Of a DNA stretch of 6,795 nt, positions 1-5,469 are shown one piece after another. Source of the stretch: Gammaproteobacteria bacterium. Its GTDB lineage: Bacteria > Pseudomonadota > Gammaproteobacteria > Xanthomonadales > Marinicellaceae. A program made the position numbers and the translations under genes. Below the pieces are notes generated by a model, which saw nothing but the letters and a program-made list of their open reading frames with translations, was not told where the DNA came from and made no database searches. The stretch spans positions 1 to 6,795 of the forward strand of contig JAUHZH010000120.1 of the NCBI GenBank assembly GCA_030426065.1, written 5' to 3'. Position 1 is the stretch's first letter, and the number at the start of each line of letters is the position of its first letter.

Positions 1-339
1 ATCATCATCGGCGCTGCATTTGGCAAGATCGTCACCGCTTTTGTTAACGGGGTGATGATGCCGCCCTTGGGGATGCTGTTGGGCGGTGTCGATTTTTCTG
101 ACTTGGCCATCGTGTTGAAAGAGGCCACAGAGAACAGCGAAGCCGTGACCCTACAATGGGGCGCCTTTGTTCAAACAGCGATCGATTTTCTGATCATCGC
201 CTTTGCGGTCTTCCTGATGGTCAAAGCCATGAACAACATGAAGACCAAAGAAGAAGAAAAGCCGGCCGAACCACCCAAACCCAGCAATGAAGAAGCCTTG
301 CTCACCGAAATCAGGGACCTTTTGAAAGAAAAAGCTTGA
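1..339 (+). CDS. mscL: Large-conductance mechanosensitive channel MscL (5' end missing)
   Basis: MscL is a homopentameric inner-membrane channel that opens under membrane tension and releases solutes during hypo-osmotic shock. The reading frame is open from base 1 to the TGA at 337-339 and gives 112 residues. By comparison with E. coli MscL (136 residues), about 22 N-terminal residues lie off the window, including the amphipathic N-terminal helix and the start of TM1. Visible in order are the end of TM1 with IIGAAFGKIV, the MPPLG motif and GGVDF at the start of the periplasmic loop (residues 20-32), the loop to about residue 52, TM2 (about 53-76, with DFLIIAFAVF), a charged Lys/Glu/Pro linker, and the C-terminal bundle helix LLTEIRDLLKE. 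All of these match the family closely. An internal ATG at 52 is not the real start, because the conserved TM1 residues lie before it. The next gene begins 71 bases downstream. Confidence 0.96.
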   Translation: MIIGAAFGKIVTAFVNGVMMPPLGMLLGGVDFSDLAIVLKEATENSEAVTLQWGAFVQTAIDFLIIAFAVFLMVKAMNNMKTKEEEKPAEPPKPSNEEALLTEIRDLLKEKA

Positions 340-347
340 TTTGGGCA

Positions 348-374
348 ATGGGTGCTTGTCTACCAAGCACCCAT
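348..374 (+). terminator. Perfect 11-bp hairpin after mscL, possible terminator
   Basis: ATGGGTGCTTG (348-358) is followed by a 5-base loop and the exact reverse complement CAAGCACCCAT (364-374). It starts 9 bases after the mscL stop codon, where a terminator is expected. There is no T-run after either arm, so it is not a canonical intrinsic terminator. It could instead be a transcript-end stabiliser or a pause site. The structure is seen directly; its role is inferred. Confidence 0.5.
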
Positions 375-410
375 CCCCATATGAGTGTTGATTGAACCTG
401 TGAACGCAAA

Positions 411-860
411 ATGAAAGATTCATACCACCTGTTATTGAAACAACTTGATGGCTTGCTGTCAGCCGAACACGACCCTTTGGCCAATGCCGCCAACCTGTCG
501 GCCTTTTTGTTCCACAACTTAGAACAGGTCAACTGGCTGGGTTTTTACTTTGAGCAAGGTGATGAATTGGTCTTGGGGCCGTTCCATGGCCAACCGGCAT
601 GTACGCGCATTCCCATCGGGCAAGGGGTGTGTGGCACGGCCTACGCCACCGACACAACCCAAGTGGTCGCAGACGTCCATGCCTTTGCTGGACACATCGC
701 TTGTGATGCGGCCAGTGAGTCTGAAGTGGTGGTGCCATTCAAGCACGAAAAAGCCAAAGGCGTTCTCGACATCGACAGCCCGATCAAAGACCGATTCACC
801 GACGATGAAAAGGCGTTGTTTGAAGCCGCGGTGGTGATTTATTTGAATTCGATTTCGTGA
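411..860 (+). CDS. msrC: Free methionine-(R)-sulfoxide reductase (fRMsr, GAF fold)
   Basis: This cytoplasmic repair enzyme reduces free L-methionine-(R)-sulfoxide to methionine, using thioredoxin as reductant in the studied homologues. The 149-residue protein is essentially one GAF domain and aligns with E. coli MsrC (YebR) almost end to end. Landmarks are NWLGFY (41-46), LVLGPFHG (53-60), CTRIP (64-68), GQGVCGTA (70-77), HIACDAAS (95-102), SEVVVP (104-109) and GVLDIDS (117-123). The three family cysteines are all present at 64, 74 and 98, with the same 10- and 24-residue spacing as Cys84, Cys94 and Cys118 of the E. coli enzyme. The substrate-pocket acids (Glu105, Asp120, Asp122) are also kept. 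The C-terminus is somewhat shorter than in E. coli. The ATG at 411 fits the homologue's N-terminus, although no good Shine-Dalgarno sequence precedes it. The ATG at 381 hits a stop after four codons. With mscL just upstream, the pair may form a stress-related cluster, but co-transcription is unproven. Confidence 0.95.
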   Translation: MKDSYHLLLKQLDGLLSAEHDPLANAANLSAFLFHNLEQVNWLGFYFEQGDELVLGPFHGQPACTRIPIGQGVCGTAYATDTTQVVADVHAFAGHIACDAASESEVVVPFKHEKAKGVLDIDSPIKDRFTDDEKALFEAAVVIYLNSIS

Positions 861-886
861 CCAAAGGGCCATGATTCAATCCGCCA

Positions 887-913
887 ATTGAATTACAATG
901 ATTGTAGTTCAAT
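887..913. promoter_or_regulatory. 27-bp near-perfect palindrome, candidate operator
   Basis: ATTGAATTACAAT (887-899) and ATTGTAGTTCAAT (901-913) are inverted around G900. Twelve of 13 positions pair, and the exception (T893/G907) would be a G-U wobble in RNA. It lies in the 67-base gap after msrC and ends 14 bases before the ATG of the next gene. TACAAT at 894-899 resembles a -10 box (5 of 6 matches to TATAAT), though no convincing -35 is visible at 16-18 bases spacing. If that promoter is real, a bound protein would block it. The inner 7-1-7 half-sites (TTACAAT, G, ATTGTAG) recall operators of the Fur/PerR family, and the TTG/CAA outer symmetry also fits MarR-type sites. No specific regulator can be assigned. 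Confidence 0.55.
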
Positions 914-927
914 CAGTCTGAAGTGCC

Positions 928-1359
928 ATGAGTGACGAAAACAACAACCACCCAACACAAGCCAACCAAAGGGCAGAAGTCGTTCGCGACACTTTGGTAT
1001 TACAGCTGAAACTCATAGTTGATGGCCTCAGGGATTTGGCTTTGATGCCGGTCTGTTTGGGCGCCAGCCTTTGGGGCCTGGTCAGACACCAACGCAACCC
1101 AGGTCGTTACCTCTACCGTGTTTTGAGTTACGGCAAAATGTCTGAAAGGTGGATTGGTTTGTTCGATGAAGCCAACAAAGACAAGTACCCCCCACTGAAT
1201 CAAAACGACAAGAAGTTCGACGACTTACTCAACAAAACACAACAGGCTTTTGAGTCGAAATACATCGACCCTGAAAAGAAAGCCCAGTTGGTCGCCAAAT
1301 TGGATTTGGCCCTCAATGAGGTCAATGGCAAATTATCGCCGAATAAGCCCAAGCAATGA
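928..1359 (+). CDS. Conserved-type protein of unknown function, possibly membrane-associated
   Basis: I do not recognise a named family. The 143-residue product has a polar Asn/Gln-rich N-terminus (1-16), then an amphipathic-to-hydrophobic stretch (22-53). The core of that stretch, LALMPVCLGASLWGLV (37-52), could form a single membrane-associated helix, although it is short and not strongly hydrophobic. It is followed by a basic, aromatic segment (RHQRNPGRYLYRVLSYGKMSE within 53-73) and WIGLFDEA (75-82). The C-terminal 60 residues are hydrophilic, Lys/Asp/Gln-rich and probably helical. There is no signal-peptide cleavage site and no catalytic motif. The pattern of a hydrophobic helix, NPGRYLY and SERWI resembles uncharacterised proteins I associate with gammaproteobacteria, but that is recollection, not a search. 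The ATG at 928 is the first usable start; the ribosome binding site is weak (GAAG at 920-923). It sits behind the palindrome at 887-913, so it may be transcribed separately from msrC. Its last 27 bases overlap the end of the opposing kinase gene. Confidence 0.8.
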   Translation: MSDENNNHPTQANQRAEVVRDTLVLQLKLIVDGLRDLALMPVCLGASLWGLVRHQRNPGRYLYRVLSYGKMSERWIGLFDEANKDKYPPLNQNDKKFDDLLNKTQQAFESKYIDPEKKAQLVAKLDLALNEVNGKLSPNKPKQ

Positions 1360-4300
1360 CGCTGACAGTTCGTTGATGTCGAATGGTTTGCCGATCACCA
1401 CATCGGCACCGGCTTGCTCTTTCAAACTTTCCAAATCTTGACTCAAATCGGCCGTCATCAAAATGGTGGGCGTGTTCGGGTGGATGGTTTTGAACCGCTG
1501 GATCAAATGCATGCCGTCTTGATCCGGCAAATGGTAATCACAAATCAATGCATCAAACTGCGTTTGTTTGGCCCGCACCATGGCATCTTCTGCGTGATCA
1601 CATAGGTCAACCACATGGCCCGATTTCTCAAAACACTCCAACAACAGGTGTTGGTTACTGGGGCTGTCTTCTACAATCAATAAGTGTACCTGTTCTTGTG
1701 CTGTCATCAATGAAGGCGAGCGGTTGCTGCGTCCTCCAGACAAGCCAAGACCAAGAGACTTCTGGGTCCATGGAATGATCAGGTCACGCCCCAATACCAT
1801 CACTGGCTTGTTTTTGATTGGTGTTGCGTTCTGATCGCTTGCCAGCACCACATCTGCCACAGCCTCATCATCAACCAAAGAACAACCCAATGCCAAACAA
1901 GCCGATGCCAATGCCTGATGACATGGGTGCGCATCGGTGGCCAAGAAAACCTTTTTCTCCAGCCTTTGCGCTTGAATCGCTTCAGGGTCTTGCAGTTCAT
2001 CCTGCCAATGACAATGCACGGTGGTGCCTTGATCGGGTTCGGACTCAATGGTCACCTCACCTGCCATCAGCTCGGCCAATTGCTTGACGATGTTCAAGCC
2101 CAATCCGGTACCACCAAAGCGCCGTGTGATGCTGCTGTCTGCTTGCGTGAATGGGTCAAACAATTGCTTGATTTTGTCTTTGGCAATGCCCAAACCGGTG
2201 TCGGTTACTTGTAAATGGATGCCACCCATTTCGCTGGTACTGAGCGTCACCACCACATGGCCCTTGGGCGTGAATTTGATGGCATTGCTGACCAGGTTCA
2301 TGATGATTTGTTTGATCCGCACAGCATCACCCATGCGCAGGGTTTTGACCCCTTTTTCAATGTGGCTGAAGAGCAACAATGATTTTCGCTGGGCCTGTGA
2401 TTGGAACAAAGCCATGACTTCGTCAACAACTTGATACAGGTCATACGCGCGGTTTTCCAAAACCAATTGACCGGCCTCAATTTTCGATAAATCCAGGATG
2501 TCATTGATGATGTGAAGCAGGTGTTCACCGGATTCAGCCACGGCTTCTGTGTAGACCTGTTGTTCATCGTCCAGTGTGGTTGATTGCAGCAGCTGGTTCA
2601 TGCCCAGGATGCCATTCATTGGCGTTCTGATTTCGTGCGAAACCTGGGCCAGAAAATCACTTTTGGCCTGGCTGGCCATCTGTGCTTTTTGAGCCAAATC
2701 TTTGACCGTTTCGTACAGTCTGGCATTTTCAAAAGCCAATGAAGACTGGGTCGCGCAGGCTTGAGCCAAGATCAAATCATTGGCACTGAATGGCAGCTCT
2801 TGCCACATCCTGATGAGCCCATAACGGGTTTGGCTGTGACCAAAACCCACCAACAACTGTTGACCGCCCTCGTTGTTGGTCAACTCATGATCGCGGCCTT
2901 GCTGGCGCATGGTCTTCGCTTGTTGCTGCCAATGCACTTGTTGCTCAACTTCAAGGGGCTCACTGAACAATGCCATGTGTTGGTCTTCATTCCAAAAGGC
3001 CACACCAATGTATTTGGGTGACAGTTGATTGGCGACTTCTTTTTTGATTCTCTTCATCAAAGAATCGGCATCCAAAGTTCCCACCAATGAAGTGGTCAAG
3101 TTGAGTTGAGACTCAGCGAATTTTTGTCGGTTGGTGGCTTCTTTGATGGTTTGTTGATAAACCCAACGGCTGCGCATTTGCCAGCGCATCAAAAGCAGCA
3201 CCAACAACAAGGCCAGGCCATAAGCCCCGAACGCCCACCGGGACAACCACCAAGGTGGTTCAACGGTGAAGCGAATGGTCTGGCTTGGGCTCCAATCACT
3301 GATGTCATCTTTGCCGCGCAGGGTCAATGCATAATCACCGGTAGCCAGATCATGAAAAGTCAATTGGTTGCGGCCGCCCAAATTTTGCCATGGGTCATGG
3401 GATTGCAGCTTGTATTGAAATTGGTGGCCGTTAGGGTGCCGGTAAGAAGGCATGGCAAATGCCAGTTCCATCAAACCAAATTGATGCGGTAAGGGCCGAT
3501 CCAAATCAACAGCCTGTTGATTCAGCTGAATCGCCTCTATGATCACTTTTGGAGCCTCTACCTGGGCGGTCAAAACCGCTTCATCGAGGCGCAAAACACC
3601 TTTATCTGTAACCACCCAATGGCCATTGTCTTGGTGGTAAACCGCCAAGACATCATTGCTGGGCAGGCCGTTGGCGACACTGAACAAGCGGTGTTTGGCC
3701 GTGTCTTGATGCCAAACCCACAAGCCTTGATCTGTGGACATCCAAAGGCGGTTGTTGTGATCGGGATAGAGGCCTTGGATCAGTGGCATGGGGCCTTGTG
3801 GCATCCAATCCAGGGAAATGGCCTGTTGATTCGAAATGTCCAACAAATGGACCACACCATTGACCACAACCCAATGTTGCTGGTTGTGGTGAAGGTAATC
3901 ATGGATGAACTGGTCGGTTTCAAAGACCAGATCCCAAGCCCCTTTATCGAGATCATGGTGCCAAACCTGGTGGTTGTGGATCAATGCCAAGCGCGACTCA
4001 TCAAGCCATTGGACCTTGAGTAAGTCGGCTTGTTTCAACGTGACTTTGGCCTGCAGTTCCTGATCCGCCTGATTCAGTAACAACAGCGATGTGTCACCAA
4101 ACACATGCACCGCCATGGCCTGTCCTGATGGGCTGCTTTTGAGCACATTGATGGTGCTTTCTTCGGCCATTTCAGGCCAAGTGACTTTACGTAATGGTTC
4201 GCCCTTTTCGCCAAATAACAGCGCCGAAATGCCACCCACCCACAATTGGTCTTCATGCACAGACAAGCGGTTGACCTTCAATTGTGACCACTCGCTGTTG

Positions 4301-5469
4301 TCCCAAGCCTGTTCGACATTGGGCTGTGCCGCTTGCAATGACATCGTTGACAAAGTGGGTGAAAACTCATGACCCCAGTACAACCATTTGTTGTGCTCAT
4401 CGTAGGCGACTTTATGGATCCCGTCGGCTACTGGAATGATGGTTTGGTTTTGCCAATCCGACGGCACCACAAACACCCCTTGTTCCATGGTCAAAATCCA
4501 CAGGTTGTGCTCATGGTCTTCCAGCACTTGGTTGACGTACATGTCGGGTGCCATGGTTTTTCCCTGGTGCAACAAAGTGATGGGGTGCCATTGGCCTTCA
4601 GATTGCATCAAAAGCCCGTTCAATGTGGCCAACCACATGTGACCCGACTGGCTCTTGAAACTGCTGCGCACCGAAACGCGCTTGCCGTAAACTTCGATCA
4701 AATCCGATTCGGTGATGGCATGCTTGAATCGTTGCGTTTGAGGCTGCCATTGGTAAACGCCGGTGTAACCTGAAACCCAAATACCGCCATCGGCAGCGAC
4801 ATGGATGTCATACAAACCATTGGCGCCATCGCGTGAATCATTGACCACCTGATGCCACACATGGGTTTGTTGGCTTAAATCCCAAAACAACACCCAACCA
4901 TCAAGCGTCACTGCCCACAACTGGTCGCCATTGACCATGGCAGCGTCAAAAAACAAGGCCGATGGCCTGTCTTCATTCATCCATTCGGGTGCCTGTGTGA
5001 TGCCTCCTTGGTCATCTAAGATGGTGATACCGGCGTTGAAGTGAAAGGCAAACAAGCGATCCTGACCATCCAAAGCCATGGCAAACACATCGGCGTTCAA
5101 TAAGCCATCTTGAACCTTGAAATGATTGAATGCTTGGGCATCGGGCCGAAAGTGACTGATCCCCATTTCTTCAATCAAAAACCACATGTCTCCATTGGAA
5201 GCCATTTCTATAGACGAGACACTGTTGCCCATCAAACTGTGGGGGTCTCCAGGCACATGTCGGCGGGTTTCAAATGACGCACCGTTGTACCGGTTGATGC
5301 CATGAGAAGTGGTCAGCCACACCTGATTCTGATGGTCTTGGCTCATGTCCAGCACCGCCACATCCGCCAACCCCTGTTCGCCTTGATAATGTCGGGCCGC
5401 CAAAATTTTACCGTCACTGGCACCCAGCCAGCCCAGCATACATGCAATCAATAAGATTCGTTCAACCAT
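1333..5469 (-). CDS. Hybrid histidine kinase with periplasmic propellers, Y_Y_Y, GAF-like and receiver domains
   Basis: This 1378-residue inner-membrane sensor should detect an extracytoplasmic signal, autophosphorylate on His945 and pass the phosphoryl group to Asp1311. Domains in order: a signal peptide (hydrophobic core about 5-17); two-component-regulator propeller repeats over about 30-635, with recurring NQVWLTTSHGINRY-like blades near 48, 95, 229, 277, 322, 574 and 617, enough for probably two propellers and rich in Trp, His and Gln; a Y_Y_Y domain (about 665-738); a transmembrane helix (about 744-763); a short coiled segment; a GAF-like domain (about 786-915); HisKA with HEIRTP (945-950); HATPase with N box (Asn1058, Asn1062), DTGLGI (1090-1095) and GGTGLGL (1119-1125); a shortened degenerate receiver (about 1171-1245); and an intact receiver (acidic pair Glu1267/Asp1268, Asp1311, Thr1339, Lys1361). 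There is no DNA-binding or Hpt domain. The ATG start overlaps the upstream kinase gene by 22 bases, gives a plausible signal peptide and has only a weak ribosome binding site, which suggests translational coupling. The ligand is unknown; family members are often linked to nutrient or polysaccharide sensing. Confidence 0.95.
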   Translation of the reverse strand: MVERILLIACMLGWLGASDGKILAARHYQGEQGLADVAVLDMSQDHQNQVWLTTSHGINRYNGASFETRRHVPGDPHSLMGNSVSSIEMASNGDMWFLIEEMGISHFRPDAQAFNHFKVQDGLLNADVFAMALDGQDRLFAFHFNAGITILDDQGGITQAPEWMNEDRPSALFFDAAMVNGDQLWAVTLDGWVLFWDLSQQTHVWHQVVNDSRDGANGLYDIHVAADGGIWVSGYTGVYQWQPQTQRFKHAITESDLIEVYGKRVSVRSSFKSQSGHMWLATLNGLLMQSEGQWHPITLLHQGKTMAPDMYVNQVLEDHEHNLWILTMEQGVFVVPSDWQNQTIIPVADGIHKVAYDEHNKWLYWGHEFSPTLSTMSLQAAQPNVEQAWDNSEWSQLKVNRLSVHEDQLWVGGISALLFGEKGEPLRKVTWPEMAEESTINVLKSSPSGQAMAVHVFGDTSLLLLNQADQELQAKVTLKQADLLKVQWLDESRLALIHNHQVWHHDLDKGAWDLVFETDQFIHDYLHHNQQHWVVVNGVVHLLDISNQQAISLDWMPQGPMPLIQGLYPDHNNRLWMSTDQGLWVWHQDTAKHRLFSVANGLPSNDVLAVYHQDNGHWVVTDKGVLRLDEAVLTAQVEAPKVIIEAIQLNQQAVDLDRPLPHQFGLMELAFAMPSYRHPNGHQFQYKLQSHDPWQNLGGRNQLTFHDLATGDYALTLRGKDDISDWSPSQTIRFTVEPPWWLSRWAFGAYGLALLLVLLLMRWQMRSRWVYQQTIKEATNRQKFAESQLNLTTSLVGTLDADSLMKRIKKEVANQLSPKYIGVAFWNEDQHMALFSEPLEVEQQVHWQQQAKTMRQQGRDHELTNNEGGQQLLVGFGHSQTRYGLIRMWQELPFSANDLILAQACATQSSLAFENARLYETVKDLAQKAQMASQAKSDFLAQVSHEIRTPMNGILGMNQLLQSTTLDDEQQVYTEAVAESGEHLLHIINDILDLSKIEAGQLVLENRAYDLYQVVDEVMALFQSQAQRKSLLLFSHIEKGVKTLRMGDAVRIKQIIMNLVSNAIKFTPKGHVVVTLSTSEMGGIHLQVTDTGLGIAKDKIKQLFDPFTQADSSITRRFGGTGLGLNIVKQLAELMAGEVTIESEPDQGTTVHCHWQDELQDPEAIQAQRLEKKVFLATDAHPCHQALASACLALGCSLVDDEAVADVVLASDQNATPIKNKPVMVLGRDLIIPWTQKSLGLGLSGGRSNRSPSLMTAQEQVHLLIVEDSPSNQHLLLECFEKSGHVVDLCDHAEDAMVRAKQTQFDALICDYHLPDQDGMHLIQRFKTIHPNTPTILMTADLSQDLESLKEQAGADVVIGKPFDINELSASLLGLIRR
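5448..5469 (-). other. 22-bp gene overlap, probable translational coupling site
   Basis: The ATG of the downstream propeller kinase (5467-5469, minus strand) lies 22 bases inside the end of the upstream kinase gene, whose TGA is at 5448-5450, in a different frame. Only a weak GGA about 12 bases before the ATG could serve as a Shine-Dalgarno sequence. Ribosomes finishing the upstream gene would therefore be placed to re-initiate here, tying the amounts of the two kinases together. The overlap is seen directly; the coupling is inferred. Confidence 0.65.

Noticed and set aside
340..410. A sigma-70 promoter for msrC in the gap after mscL
   Set aside because: Only scattered weak matches are visible (for example TTGATT at 336-341), with no -10 box at proper spacing.
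519..872. 117-codon minus-strand open frame
   Set aside because: It is antisense to msrC, which is supported by its catalytic cysteines and full-length family similarity.
1200..1335. Terminator for the minus-strand kinase operon inside the end of the unknown gene
   Set aside because: I found no convincing stem followed by a T-run on the minus strand.
3517..4023. 168-codon open frame on the plus strand opposite the propeller region
   Set aside because: It lies entirely antisense to a well-supported kinase gene with recognisable propeller blades, and its translation shows no domain I recognise.
4369..4773. 134-codon plus-strand open frame
   Set aside because: It is antisense to the propeller blades and has no recognisable motif or ribosome binding site.
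5440..5469. Lipoprotein signal (LIAC at residues 7-10) in the propeller kinase
   Set aside because: The sequence fits a lipobox, but only about five hydrophobic residues precede the Cys and the hydrophobic core continues after it, so an ordinary signal peptide or anchor is more likely.
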